From Candidatus Phosphitivorax anaerolimi (GTDB taxonomy: Bacteria; Desulfobacterota; Desulfomonilia; UBA1062), in the NCBI GenBank assembly GCA_001896555.1, contig MPOS01000048.1, forward strand, positions 59,278 through 123,277: a stretch of DNA of 64,000 bases, given 5' to 3'. A program made the position numbers and the translations under genes. The notes under the pieces were generated by a model, which searched no databases, had not been told where the DNA came from, and worked only from the letters and a program-made list of their open reading frames with translations. Within the stretch, counting starts at the first letter, position 1. Every line of letters begins with the position of its first letter. Below, piece after piece: positions 26,481-35,735 of the stretch.

Positions 26481-27339
26481 TGAGAAGAAGTTTTCACCGA
26501 GGATGGCAAAGGCAGGCTTGGGACTGTACCTCTTTTTCTGCCTGGTGCTGTTCGTCCTGGTTCGCTTTCCCTACGATACCTTCCGGGGGCGCCTGGAAGA
26601 AACGATGAGCTCTCTGATCGGCAGGCCCGTGGCTCTGGGGCACATCAGCTCCAGCCTGCCCTTCGGGCTCAAGGTGGAGGGGGTGAGCATTGGCGAGAAC
26701 CCCTTTGCCAAAGAGCTGAAGATCCGGCCCGGCCTCATCTCCCTGCTCACGGGCAGCCTCGACCTGGACATGGAGGCGTTTTTCCCATCGGGCAGCCTCT
26801 CCGGCAGGGTCCGCACCCCCTTGGGTACCATGGGTGAGTCACTGAGCGTGTCAGCCAGGATGGACGGCCTCGATTCACAGGCCTTCCAGTCCCTGTTTCC
26901 CTCAGGCGTACAACCCAGGGGGATCGTAAGCGGCACCATCGATCTATCGAGGCCGAACGCCTCGCCCCGCGAGATGGAAGGCAGGGCGGACATCATATGG
27001 AAGGACGGGTACCTCCCCATTCCGCATTCGCAGCTGAACCTGCCGCTGCCCCTGGACGGCATTCAGTTCACGACATTGAAGGTCGAGTCTGTCGTGGAAA
27101 AGGGACTGGTCACCCTGGAGAACATCGAGCTGGCCGGTGATATCTCGGGGAGCATCAAGGGAACGATCCGGATCATGGAGCCTTTCTCCCGGTCCCGGTT
27201 GAATCTGACAGGAGAGGTCGGTCTGCCGCCGGATCTGGCCCAGCTTCTCGGCCCGCAGGCAGGCCCGTCCACTAATGGGATGCGCTTCAGCCTCAGGGGC
27301 ACCCTGGACAGGCCGCGGTTCCGCCTGCTGAACCGTTGA
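26473..27339 (+). CDS. gspN: Type II secretion GspN-like protein
   Basis: 288 residues. One N-terminal membrane helix (GLYLFFCLVLFVLVRFPYD) is followed by an AsmA-like beta-rich periplasmic domain, with GRPVALGHISSSLPFGLKVEG as GRPVALGHISS and LPFGLKVEG. GspN is accessory and absent from many T2SS; deltaproteobacterial systems often keep it. Last gene of the operon; 70 bases separate it from the next gene. Confidence 0.82.
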   Translation: MADEKKFSPRMAKAGLGLYLFFCLVLFVLVRFPYDTFRGRLEETMSSLIGRPVALGHISSSLPFGLKVEGVSIGENPFAKELKIRPGLISLLTGSLDLDMEAFFPSGSLSGRVRTPLGTMGESLSVSARMDGLDSQAFQSLFPSGVQPRGIVSGTIDLSRPNASPREMEGRADIIWKDGYLPIPHSQLNLPLPLDGIQFTTLKVESVVEKGLVTLENIELAGDISGSIKGTIRIMEPFSRSRLNLTGEVGLPPDLAQLLGPQAGPSTNGMRFSLRGTLDRPRFRLLNR

Positions 27340-27409
27340 AAAGAGACTGAAAAACGTTAAAGAGACGGAAGACATATTCCGAAAGGACGAGAGTTGACAA
27401 GGTGATTTT

Positions 27410-28087
27410 ATGGCAGATATCAATGGCTTGAAAAAGACATTTCCCGAGGCGGTACGGTTTTCCTGGGAAGATGTTGAGGAGCTTCTCTGGGAGGTCTTCA
27501 TCGAACTCCGGTCTTCCGGCTATCATCCGGATGTCGTGATCGGCGTATCCCGCGGCGGGCTCGCCCCGGCGCGCATCCTTACGGATTATCTGCAGGGCAA
27601 GTATGTATGCACCTTCCAGATGGGTCACTGGGGAGAGGATACCAGCCTGCGTGAGAAGCCGGCTATCGTGTTCCCCCTGCCCGAGGTGGACCTTTCCCAC
27701 AAAAAGGTCCTCGTGGTGGACGATGTGAGCGACGAAGGCGGGACCATGGAAGAGGTGGTCCGCTACCTCTCACCCAAGGTGGGAGAGATCCGTACCGCGG
27801 TCCTGGTGAGCAAGGCCGACTCCCGTTTCCAGGCCGACTACTGTCCCAAGGTCATGAAGGAGTGGAGATGGGTGCTGTTTCCGTGGTCCAAACACGAAGA
27901 TCTCCTTGCCTTCACGGAGAAGGTCCTTCAGATCACCGGGGGAGCCACTATCGAGGAGATCATCCGGATCCTCGAGGAGTCCATGTCTGTGGAAATCGTC
28001 TCCCGGGAGATCGAAAAAGTCCTGTTCGACATGCAGCAGGCAGGAGAGGTAACCAAAGGCAAAGACAGGGTATGGACGTTGATATAG
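27410..28087 (+). CDS. Phosphoribosyltransferase with C-terminal extension
   Basis: 225 residues. VIGVSRGGLAPARIL (44-57) is the pyrophosphate loop and VLVVDDVSDEGGT (100-112) is the PRPP-binding signature of type I PRTases, resembling xanthine-guanine PRT. Residues ~155-225 add an extra helical segment with a winged-helix-like pattern (EIEKVLFDMQQAGEV...RVWTL), not part of the minimal enzyme. The substrate base cannot be called. It overlaps the GGDEF gene by 16 bases. Confidence 0.85.
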   Translation: MADINGLKKTFPEAVRFSWEDVEELLWEVFIELRSSGYHPDVVIGVSRGGLAPARILTDYLQGKYVCTFQMGHWGEDTSLREKPAIVFPLPEVDLSHKKVLVVDDVSDEGGTMEEVVRYLSPKVGEIRTAVLVSKADSRFQADYCPKVMKEWRWVLFPWSKHEDLLAFTEKVLQITGGATIEEIIRILEESMSVEIVSREIEKVLFDMQQAGEVTKGKDRVWTLI

Positions 28088-29769
28088 AGAGGCTCGCGAG
28101 TATTCTTACGCCCTATGTTGTGCTGAGAAAAACAGCAGAAGTCATATCTGTGAGCCATGCCCTTGCCGCGAGAACAGGAATGGGGGAAAAGGAAATCCAC
28201 GATTTCCTGGATGCAAACCGCACGGTCTTCGACTCCCTGAACAGCCTGCACCATACAATCTCCCTGCCATCGAAGGGCAGGCAAAGCTTCGATTGCACCT
28301 TCACCACCACCATTATCGGCGACACCCAGATCATTGCCTTTTCCGAGACAGGGCAGCCCGTGTACGACGACAGCGCCGCCTGTATCCCGGAGACGCTGGT
28401 TACCATGGCACGGTATTCTCCCAGCGCCTATCTCATTGTAGAGAACGGGGTCATCGTCTATGCCAACGATGCATTCTACAAACTGATCATGCATAAGCCC
28501 TCGGACCTGATGGGCCACCAGCTCATCAGGATCATATCCCGGCAGAGCAGGGAAGAATTCATCAGGGCGTGCGACAAGGGATTTCAGGATCTCGAGGGCA
28601 TCATCCCCCCAGGCGATCTGATGCTCACCCAGGCAGGGGGGAGACGGGTCTTCGTGAACATGAAGGGCGGATGGCTGAAACGGGACAAAGGGAATCTCCT
28701 CTGGATGGTCCTGAACGACGTGACCGAGCAGGTCATGCTGATGAGGAAGCTCAAGGAGCAGGAAGAGCAGTTTTCAGACCTGTTCGACGTTTCGCCCATC
28801 GGCCTTCTCTACGTGAATCCGCGGGGGGTGATCACCAGCTGCAACGCCTTTGTAAGCAAGCTCATGGGCTATGCCAGGGAAGAGATCCAGGGATCGGCCT
28901 TTACCAAATTCGTGGCGCCCCACGAGGAGCAGCGACTGCGTGAAGAGTTTCAGAAGCTCTTTGTGGAAGGCAGCGAAATCCACCGCCGGGAGTGCGTACT
29001 AAGGACCAGGGAGGGGGACGATCTCACCATCGAATACGATGTGCAGGTCATTTGCCGGAAAAAGCGCAATATCCAGGCACTGATGGTGTTCTCCGACATA
29101 ACCGGCAAAAAGGCCCTTGAGATGGAGCTTTTGGAAAAGAACGCGGAGATGGAGAAGACCCTGTGGGAGATGGCCGAGGTCAAAGACGCGCTGGAGGCCA
29201 GGGCAGGGGAGCTCAACCGGGTCACCGAGGAGCTCAAGGTCCTCAATGAACGTCTCAACCAGCTCTCCATCACCGACGGCCTCACCGAGATCTACAATCA
29301 CCGGCATTTCCAGGACCGCCTGAGCGAAGAGGTGGAGCGTGTGCAGCGGAGCAAGGACGGCGTAGTGTCCCTGCTCATCCTGGATATCGACGATTTCAAG
29401 CATTTCAACGACACCTACGGGCACCAGTGCGGAGACATGGTGCTCAAGCAGCTCGCAGGCATCTTGAGGAGCAACGTCCGCTCCATCGATGTGCTCGCCC
29501 GCTACGGGGGGGAAGAATTTGCCGTGATCCTGCCCAACGCCTCTACGGAAGAGGCGGCGAGCGTTGCGGAGAGGATCTGCGAGGCAGTGCGTTCAACCCC
29601 GTTCTCCTTTGGCGAAGGCACGTCCGTGAAGGTCACGGTCAGCATCGGGGTGGGGAGCCTCACCCGCGGTCAGGGAGAGAAGTCCGAGCTCATCAGAAAG
29701 GCCGACAACGCCCTCTACGCCGCAAAGGCCAAATGGAAGGACAGGGTGGAGGTGTGGGAAGAAGAGTGA
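28072..29769 (+). CDS. PAS-PAS-GGDEF diguanylate cyclase
   Basis: 565 residues from ATG 28072; sequence further upstream in frame is the shadow of the phosphoribosyltransferase. Two PAS-type domains lie at about 105-215 and 230-345, then a coiled coil, then GGDEF at ~395-560. The active motif is GGEEF and RSID sits five residues before it, so the inhibitory I-site is present. LDIDDFKHFNDTYGH gives the metal/nucleotide residues. No membrane segment, so it is cytoplasmic and probably senses a small ligand through PAS. Confidence 0.94.
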   Translation: MDVDIERLASILTPYVVLRKTAEVISVSHALAARTGMGEKEIHDFLDANRTVFDSLNSLHHTISLPSKGRQSFDCTFTTTIIGDTQIIAFSETGQPVYDDSAACIPETLVTMARYSPSAYLIVENGVIVYANDAFYKLIMHKPSDLMGHQLIRIISRQSREEFIRACDKGFQDLEGIIPPGDLMLTQAGGRRVFVNMKGGWLKRDKGNLLWMVLNDVTEQVMLMRKLKEQEEQFSDLFDVSPIGLLYVNPRGVITSCNAFVSKLMGYAREEIQGSAFTKFVAPHEEQRLREEFQKLFVEGSEIHRRECVLRTREGDDLTIEYDVQVICRKKRNIQALMVFSDITGKKALEMELLEKNAEMEKTLWEMAEVKDALEARAGELNRVTEELKVLNERLNQLSITDGLTEIYNHRHFQDRLSEEVERVQRSKDGVVSLLILDIDDFKHFNDTYGHQCGDMVLKQLAGILRSNVRSIDVLARYGGEEFAVILPNASTEEAASVAERICEAVRSTPFSFGEGTSVKVTVSIGVGSLTRGQGEKSELIRKADNALYAAKAKWKDRVEVWEEE

Positions 29770-30398
29770 CCCTGTCCTTTGACCTCGACGGCACCCTCAC
29801 GAGCAATCATTTCGTTGACAGCGTCTGGTTGGAAGGGCTGCCCGAGCTCGTCTCCCGCAGGCAGGGCATGGACCTCTCCGAGGCCCGGCGCATCTGCCTT
29901 GAGGCATATGAAAAGGAAGGGCCCTCATCCATTCGGTGGTATCAGCTCTCCTACTGGCTCGATTATTTCGGATTGAATGACATAGAGCCTGCCGGGCTTG
30001 TCAGCCGGTATGCGTCCAGGGTCGAGCTCTACAACGATGTTCTGCCCGTGCTCGGAGAACTGCGCTCACAGGGCTTTCCCCTCGTCCTGTTCTCGAATGC
30101 GGCACGGCATTTCCTCGACGTGGAGGTGGCCCGGGGCGGTCTTGCGCCCTTTTTCGATCAGATGATTTCGGTGAGCGACGACTGGGGCATGACCAAGGCC
30201 GAGCCGTGCGCCTTCCTTCGGCTGAAGCACCTTGCAGGGGGCGATGTCGTGCACATCGGCGACCATCTGGAATTCGATTACCTCCTCCCCAGGAGTGTGG
30301 GTATCCAGGCATACCACATCCGCAGGTCCGAAGGCCCGGGGGTCGAGGGCTCCCTGAACAATCTCCGCGAATTCGCCGCCAGGGTTAAAGGTGAGTGA
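29766..30398 (+). CDS. HAD-superfamily hydrolase
   Basis: About 210 residues. Motif I SFDLDGTL (Asp6, Asp8), motif II LFSNAAR, motif III Lys in GMTKAEP, motif IV HIGDHLEFD. All four HAD motifs are intact, so phosphatase activity is likely. GTG 29766 overlaps the cyclase stop by 4 bases (GTGA) with GGAGG upstream; GTG 29754 is an alternative. Substrate unknown. It overlaps the MFS gene by 8 bases. Confidence 0.87.
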   Translation: MTLSFDLDGTLTSNHFVDSVWLEGLPELVSRRQGMDLSEARRICLEAYEKEGPSSIRWYQLSYWLDYFGLNDIEPAGLVSRYASRVELYNDVLPVLGELRSQGFPLVLFSNAARHFLDVEVARGGLAPFFDQMISVSDDWGMTKAEPCAFLRLKHLAGGDVVHIGDHLEFDYLLPRSVGIQAYHIRRSEGPGVEGSLNNLREFAARVKGE

Positions 30399-31494
30399 AC
30401 AAAGACGCAACTTCCTCATTATCGTTGTTGCCAGCTTCTTCTTTTTCCTGAACTTCTCCGAGCTCATACTCCTGCCGAAGTACATTGTGCACCTGGGGCT
30501 TTCGCCTGCAGACATCGGCCTTGTCATGGGGGCCTTCAGCATCACGGTGCTCATGACCCTGCCCCTGGCAGGCATCTTTTCAGAGAGGATTTCCCGGAAG
30601 TGCGTGTTCATCGCAGGGGCGGCCCTGCTCTGCCTTGCTACGCCGTTCTATGCCCTGGTTCAGGGGATGGGTCCGCTCGTCTTCGTCCTGAGGATCATCC
30701 AGGGAGTGGGGTTTGCCGGCGCATTCGGCATCCTGGGCGCCTTCGTGTTCGATATCGCGGCCCCGGGCTCCCGGAGATACCTCCTGGGGATACTCACCGC
30801 AATCAACATCTCCACCCACGCCATCGGCCCTGCCCTGGGCGAGTATATCATTCATGCCCGGGGATATCCTTTATTCTTCTATACCGCTGCCGGCCTCGGT
30901 TTCGTAGGTGTGATCGCAGGCTTCTTCCTACCGGGGTCCGCGAGGGCCGAAAGGATCCCGTTGCTCCCCCTCGCGCAGGGGCTTCCCCACATGGCGGCCG
31001 CGCTCGTGCTGGGAACGGTCTTCGGCTCGCAGGTGGTGTTCGTGCCTCCCTTTCTCCTCACCCGGGGGATAGACAACTCCAGCCTGTTCTTCGTCTCCTT
31101 TGTGGCGGGAAGCCTCATGGTGTGGTCCTTCCTGCACAAGCCGCTCAGAGGCGCGGGCGATGTGCAGGCATGGGTCATATCCCTTATCCTCATGCTGGTT
31201 TTCCCCCTCGCCGTCCCCTTTTTCGAGGGCAGGGGCTCCCTCATAGCGCTCGCCCTGGCTTTCGGGATCGGGTATGGATATCTCTATCCCACGCTGAACG
31301 CCTATCTCCTTGATATCTACCCGGACACGCGGTCCCTTGCCAACTCCCTGTTCGTCTGGTCGTTCAACCTGGGCATGCTGGTCTCTTCGCTGGGGTTCGG
31401 CGCCGTGTCCGCAGCATGGGGCTACGAGACCGCATTCTTCGTGTCCGGCATCCTGGGCCTGAGCATGCTCGCCCTGATCTTGAGGCTGCGGTAA
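30391..31494 (+). CDS. Major facilitator superfamily transporter
   Basis: 367 residues, short for MFS, with about 11-12 hydrophobic segments. FSERISRKCVFIAG in the 2-3 loop is a relaxed form of the MFS signature. LRIIQGVGFAGAFGILGA matches the motif in helix 4-5 and is the strongest family evidence. Start GTG 30391. Last gene of a four-gene operon with phosphoribosyltransferase, GGDEF and HAD genes; substrate not predictable. Confidence 0.87.
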   Translation: MSEQRRNFLIIVVASFFFFLNFSELILLPKYIVHLGLSPADIGLVMGAFSITVLMTLPLAGIFSERISRKCVFIAGAALLCLATPFYALVQGMGPLVFVLRIIQGVGFAGAFGILGAFVFDIAAPGSRRYLLGILTAINISTHAIGPALGEYIIHARGYPLFFYTAAGLGFVGVIAGFFLPGSARAERIPLLPLAQGLPHMAAALVLGTVFGSQVVFVPPFLLTRGIDNSSLFFVSFVAGSLMVWSFLHKPLRGAGDVQAWVISLILMLVFPLAVPFFEGRGSLIALALAFGIGYGYLYPTLNAYLLDIYPDTRSLANSLFVWSFNLGMLVSSLGFGAVSAAWGYETAFFVSGILGLSMLALILRLR

Positions 31495-31696
31495 CTATCT
31501 GGGACGGGTTCATATTTCCTTCCGCCACCTTCTCCCGCCGGGAGAGACGTCTAACCCACCAACCTCCTGCTGCCTCGGGAAGGTCCTGTCCCGGCGCTGC
31601 CCATAGGCAAGTTTTTCTCCTGCACCGTGTAATTTTTACCAGGGGGACGCCAAGCGTGAAATGACCATGCAAGGCCATTCCAGGGAGAGACCGTCC

Positions 31697-31712
31697 TGGC
31701 ACCTTGGTTGCT
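31697..31712 (+). promoter_or_regulatory. Sigma-54 promoter for fliK-flgD-flgE
   Basis: TGGCAC-CTTGG-TTGCT is a perfect -24/-12 element with 5-base spacing. The predicted start is about 20 bases upstream of the fliK ATG (31746). It lies in a 251-base gap (31495-31745) that otherwise shows only a GC hairpin near 31532. An NtrC-type activator (FlrC/FleR-like) would be required; none is in the window. Confidence 0.88.
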
Positions 31713-31745
31713 CTGTCAAGGGCACTATAGCATTGGAGGTGAATA

Positions 31746-33311
31746 ATGCAGTTGCCTTTTGCAGGATTGCTGGGCCTTGCATCAGGTGCCATGAGCTTTG
31801 TCCAGAAGGTGTTCTCGCACCAGGGGCCGGGTGCCGCCGACTTCGATGCTGAGCTCACCTATGCCATGGCCGCTGTGAACGATGCGGGCAAGACGCCCCT
31901 CTCTAGGATTCTTTCGGGGGAAGGCCCCATCGATGAACAGGCCTTCCAGGAAATCATTGCCACACCTGCCGGGATGCTCCTGTTCCAGTTCATGACGGCA
32001 CTGAGGGAAATGGGGTTGCAGCCCTCCGACATCCAGATATTAATGAACGGAGGCGGGGCTCAGATATCGGATGAAGCCCTTCAGACGCTTCTCACCCTGC
32101 AGGGAATGGGAAGGGAGGACATCGCGGCACTGATGGCCGATCCGGCTCTGAAGGCAGGGATGAAGACCCAGATCGCGGCATCCTTCACAGAGGCCCTTCA
32201 GAGTCAGGCGAACTCAGGCGGGATCGATCTGGATGCCCTGCTGGCTCTCGCCGCCCCGGATGCGGAGACGGTGGATTCCATCATTGAACGGATCATCTCA
32301 GGCAAGCAGCTCGTCAAAGGACAGGGTGCGGCATCAGGGGAAGCAGGTCTTGCAGGGAAGCTCTCAGCACAGCAGGCCGATGTGCAGATCGGCCTGATTC
32401 AGCGGAATGTCCCCCATATTGCGGCCGAGATCGGTAACCTGGTTGCAGAAGCCCTGGGGAAGACCTCTTTCACGGGCCTGAACAGCTCGCCTCAAGTACC
32501 GAATGTCGAGAAGATGATCCAGATAGCCGGCGACACCTTTGGGGTGAGCAGCGAGATCATGAGCGATCTCTTCTTCGCTGCGGACGAAGCCGTCCGGAAG
32601 CAGGCCGTGGAGCAGGTTACTGCCCAGGTGAGCGCATACCTGAGATCCAATGCGGGTCAGAAGTTGGGAGCAGAGCCGGCAGAAGCCCTTGCCTTTCTGA
32701 AGTCGGCCATGAGCGAACAGGAGTTTGCGGGGATCGAGAATTCGCTCAAGCTCTGGCATGCGGGGCAGACACTGCCCGATACCAAGATCGTGCTCAACAG
32801 GGAGACCTATGAGGCCCTGGCCGGCAGACTGGGCAACCGGACTCCGGAATCCTTCTACGAGCAGCATATGAGGAGCGTGATGGACCAGCTCCGGCAGACC
32901 CTGCCTTCCCAGATGAAAAACAGCGAAGGCAGCGTGACGCTCCGGCTCCACCCCCCCATGCTCGGGCGGGTGGATGTGAGCATGACCATGCATGACGGTC
33001 AGCTCCAGGCGGTCTTCAAGACCGATCAGCTTATCACCCGCGACATCCTCGTACAGAACATGCATGTGCTCAAGGAGGCGCTCAGCGAGCAGGGAATCCG
33101 TGCAACCCAGTTTTCGGTCAGCACCACCCTGGACAACCGGTCGTTCCATGAGGGAGGGTTTGCCTTTGCACAGCAGGGCGGGCACGGCAGGGGTTCTTTC
33201 AGAGGAGGGGAAGGGTCCGACTATCACGGCGCGGCCTACCGGGATGACGAGATATCCCTGCATACCCGGCCGTATGTGTCTGAAGGCGGCGGGCTCGATC
33301 TCTTTGCCTGA
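31746..33311 (+). CDS. fliK: Flagellar hook-length control protein
   Basis: 521 residues. The C-terminal ~370-470 region is the conserved FliK domain (VTLRLHPPMLGRVDVSM; LVQNMHVLKEALSEQGI). The N-terminal 350 residues are Ala/Gln-rich and low in conservation, as expected for the ruler part. It is exported and switches the export gate from hook to filament. ATG 31746 has GGAGG 7 bases upstream. It is the first gene of fliK-flgD-flgE. Confidence 0.9.
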   Translation: MQLPFAGLLGLASGAMSFVQKVFSHQGPGAADFDAELTYAMAAVNDAGKTPLSRILSGEGPIDEQAFQEIIATPAGMLLFQFMTALREMGLQPSDIQILMNGGGAQISDEALQTLLTLQGMGREDIAALMADPALKAGMKTQIAASFTEALQSQANSGGIDLDALLALAAPDAETVDSIIERIISGKQLVKGQGAASGEAGLAGKLSAQQADVQIGLIQRNVPHIAAEIGNLVAEALGKTSFTGLNSSPQVPNVEKMIQIAGDTFGVSSEIMSDLFFAADEAVRKQAVEQVTAQVSAYLRSNAGQKLGAEPAEALAFLKSAMSEQEFAGIENSLKLWHAGQTLPDTKIVLNRETYEALAGRLGNRTPESFYEQHMRSVMDQLRQTLPSQMKNSEGSVTLRLHPPMLGRVDVSMTMHDGQLQAVFKTDQLITRDILVQNMHVLKEALSEQGIRATQFSVSTTLDNRSFHEGGFAFAQQGGHGRGSFRGGEGSDYHGAAYRDDEISLHTRPYVSEGGGLDLFA

Positions 33312-33332
33312 TAAAAGGAGGATTTGAAGAAA

Positions 33333-34001
33333 ATGTCCACAGTCGGAATGGATGCCATACTTTCGAACCAGGGACCGGCAAAGGGCGGCAGCACGTCAGA
33401 GGCTGTGAAATCCCTGGGGAAAAATGATTTCCTGAAGCTGCTGGTCAAACAGCTGCAATACCAGGACCCCCTGAACCCGGTTGAGAACACGGACTTTACT
33501 GCGCAGCTCGCTCAGTTCACAACGCTGGAGACCCTGAGCAACATCGACGAGAACATCACTCAGCTCGGTATACTCCAGAACTCAATCAACAACATGAACG
33601 CCATGTCCTTCATCGGCAAGCAGGTGAATGCAAAGGGCAATATCCTCAACTACACGGGCAGCGACCTGAACATTGACTTCAGCCTGGATGCCTTGGCTGC
33701 AGAGGTCAGGGTGAAGATCTTTGCAGAGGATGGAACGCTCGTGCGCACCATAGAGAGAGAAAATGTTCAGGAGGGGAACGTTCAATTCGTATGGGACGGC
33801 ACCGACCATAACGGCGAGCGGGTGAGCGAGGGCCGGTACCGGTTCTTTGTCCAGGCGGCCGACTATGAGGGGAACGCCGTGGGAACAACCTCCTACGCGG
33901 CCGGAGTAGTTACGGGAATCAGATACGACAAGGGCATCACCTATCTTATTATCGGCAATAAGGAAGTCAACATAGCAGATATTGATAAGATACAAGGATA
34001 A
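33333..34001 (+). CDS. flgD: Flagellar hook cap/scaffold protein
   Basis: About 222 residues. KNDFLKLLVKQLQYQDPLNP and NTDFTAQLAQFTTLE (within residues ~30-70) are the classic FlgD N-terminus, followed by the FLGD-Ig region (VRVKIFAEDGTLV; GRYRFFVQA). It caps the growing hook. GGAGG at 33317-33321 can serve ATG 33333 (11 bases) or TTG 33324 (2 bases); the ATG is preferred. Confidence 0.95.
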   Translation: MSTVGMDAILSNQGPAKGGSTSEAVKSLGKNDFLKLLVKQLQYQDPLNPVENTDFTAQLAQFTTLETLSNIDENITQLGILQNSINNMNAMSFIGKQVNAKGNILNYTGSDLNIDFSLDALAAEVRVKIFAEDGTLVRTIERENVQEGNVQFVWDGTDHNGERVSEGRYRFFVQAADYEGNAVGTTSYAAGVVTGIRYDKGITYLIIGNKEVNIADIDKIQG

Positions 34002-34012
34002 AGGAGGGAGAA

Positions 34013-35524
34013 ATGGGTATTTCCAGTTCACTGTTTTCCGGAATCAGCGGTCTTTCCACCCATGGCAACGCCATGAGCGTGATCGGCGACAACATAGCGA
34101 ACGTAAACACGATCGGGTTCAAGTCCAGCAGGACGTCCTTCGAGGATGTGCTTTCCCAGTCGGTGTCCACGGCGTCGGGTTCATCCCAGATCGGCCGGGG
34201 AACGGCGCTGAGCTGTGTCGACACCCTGTTCCAGCAGGGATCCTTCGAGTCGACCTCGAATGCGACCGACCTAGCAATCGGCGGCAACGGCTTCTTCATC
34301 GTCTCCCCTCTGGGAAGCGAGACCGAGTATTACACCAGGGCAGGCCAGTTCCGCTTCAATGCCGACGGTTATTTCGTGAACCCGGCTGGGTACGTAGCGC
34401 GCGGCTGGGCCCTGGACGAAAACGGAACCGACCAAGGCACGCTGACGGATATCCGGCTCAGCGCATTCACCTCTCCTCCCGAGGCCACCGAGGATATCAC
34501 CGCCATCACGAACCTGAATTCTACCGATACGTCGAACTCCGACAGCCTGTTTGGCGCCTGGAACGCCACTGCCGCCGAACCCATCGGTGATACCTCCTAT
34601 GGATATCAGACTGCCATCCGGGTCTACGACGCCCTGGGCAACTCCCATGACGTGACCATCTACTATGACAAGATCAACGCCGCCAGCGAATATTACGATG
34701 GCACCTTGGATCTCGACAACACCTGGGAATACATCGTTGCGTGCAATCCGGCGGCAGACGAGCGGCCAGGGTTTGCCGGAACGGCCCAGCAGGGAGTCCT
34801 CATGCGAGGCACCATGTCCTTCGATTCTTCAAGCGGTGCGCTGGACAGGATAACCTCTTTTGTCTGCGACCCCGCCGCAGACCCTTCCGTCGCGGCCAAC
34901 TGGACCTTGGCTACCTGGTCGCCCGAAGGATATCCGGTATGCACGGCAAATTTCGTGGCCGGAGTGGATCAGGAGATATCCCTGCAATTCGGCATCAGGA
35001 GCACCAATGCAGCCTGGACCGCCGGTGCGGGAATCGCCGCCAATGTGGGTGATATTGCCGGAGGAGACACGCTCCCCAGCTCTTCATGGGAACCCCAGGC
35101 ACTGACCTCTACCCAGTACGCATCCGCATCCACTACGGTCTACCAGACCCAGGACGGGTACGGCACCGGCTTCCTTGAAAATATCTCCGTGGACACGGAC
35201 GGGGTCATGGTGGGGCACTACAGCAACGGCCAGATCCTCTACCTCTACCGGGTGGGGCTTGCCAAGTTCAACAACGACCAGGCCCTGAACAAGGTGGGCG
35301 GCAATCTCTGGGCCGCGACCCGTGCCTCGGGCGACGCGATCACGGGCCATCCCGGTGAAAACGGCCTGGGCAGGATCGCGCCCAACTCCCTTGAGCAGTC
35401 CAACGTGGACATCGCCTCCGAGTTCGTCAAGATGATCACCACCCAGCGGGGATTCCAGGCAAACTCCAGGATCATCACCACCACCGACGACATGCTCCAG
35501 GAGCTCATCAACCTGAAGCGCTAA
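34013..35524 (+). CDS. flgE: Flagellar hook protein
   Basis: 503 residues. The N-terminal rod-type motif is SLFSGISGLSTHGNAMSVIG, then DNIANVNTIGFKSSR. The C-terminal NVDIASEFVKMITTQRGFQAN completes the coiled D0 domain. The middle is the variable surface-exposed part. AAAGGAGGGAG precedes ATG 34013. A strong hairpin follows the stop. Confidence 0.96.
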   Translation: MGISSSLFSGISGLSTHGNAMSVIGDNIANVNTIGFKSSRTSFEDVLSQSVSTASGSSQIGRGTALSCVDTLFQQGSFESTSNATDLAIGGNGFFIVSPLGSETEYYTRAGQFRFNADGYFVNPAGYVARGWALDENGTDQGTLTDIRLSAFTSPPEATEDITAITNLNSTDTSNSDSLFGAWNATAAEPIGDTSYGYQTAIRVYDALGNSHDVTIYYDKINAASEYYDGTLDLDNTWEYIVACNPAADERPGFAGTAQQGVLMRGTMSFDSSSGALDRITSFVCDPAADPSVAANWTLATWSPEGYPVCTANFVAGVDQEISLQFGIRSTNAAWTAGAGIAANVGDIAGGDTLPSSSWEPQALTSTQYASASTTVYQTQDGYGTGFLENISVDTDGVMVGHYSNGQILYLYRVGLAKFNNDQALNKVGGNLWAATRASGDAITGHPGENGLGRIAPNSLEQSNVDIASEFVKMITTQRGFQANSRIITTTDDMLQELINLKR

Positions 35525-35547
35525 GCCTAAAAAAAATATTCCTTCAG

Positions 35548-35581
35548 ATGCACCTGGGTGTCTCTTGGCATCCAGGTGCAT
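35548..35581. terminator. Strong hairpin after flgE
   Basis: A 13-pair stem (35548-35560 with 35569-35581, one G-T pair) around an 8-base loop. No T-run follows on the plus strand; an A-run (35529-35536) lies on the other side. It may terminate or stabilise the 3' end of the fliK-flgD-flgE mRNA. Confidence 0.55.
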
Positions 35582-35680
35582 TGAAAGCGTCAATTTAATG
35601 ACTTATCCTGCCAGGGACATCCCGGTTCATCAATCCTCCAACACATTGAAATAATACAATATTTATTCATATCCCCACAA

Positions 35681-35696
35681 TGGCACATCCCTTGCT
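35681..35696 (+). promoter_or_regulatory. Sigma-54 promoter for the stator-switch-export operon
   Basis: TGGCAC-ATCCC-TTGCT, a perfect -24/-12 element, 40 bases before the motA ATG. The gap 35525-35735 holds this site and the hairpin after flgE. Confidence 0.9.
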
Positions 35697-35735
35697 CATT
35701 CCAGGTGCGAGATCAATTTCTCTGAAGGGGCATAT

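Noticed and set aside
27394..27399. A perfect TTGACA hexamer before the phosphoribosyltransferase
   Set aside because: The matching -10 region would fall inside the gene (about 27417), putting the transcript start after the ATG.
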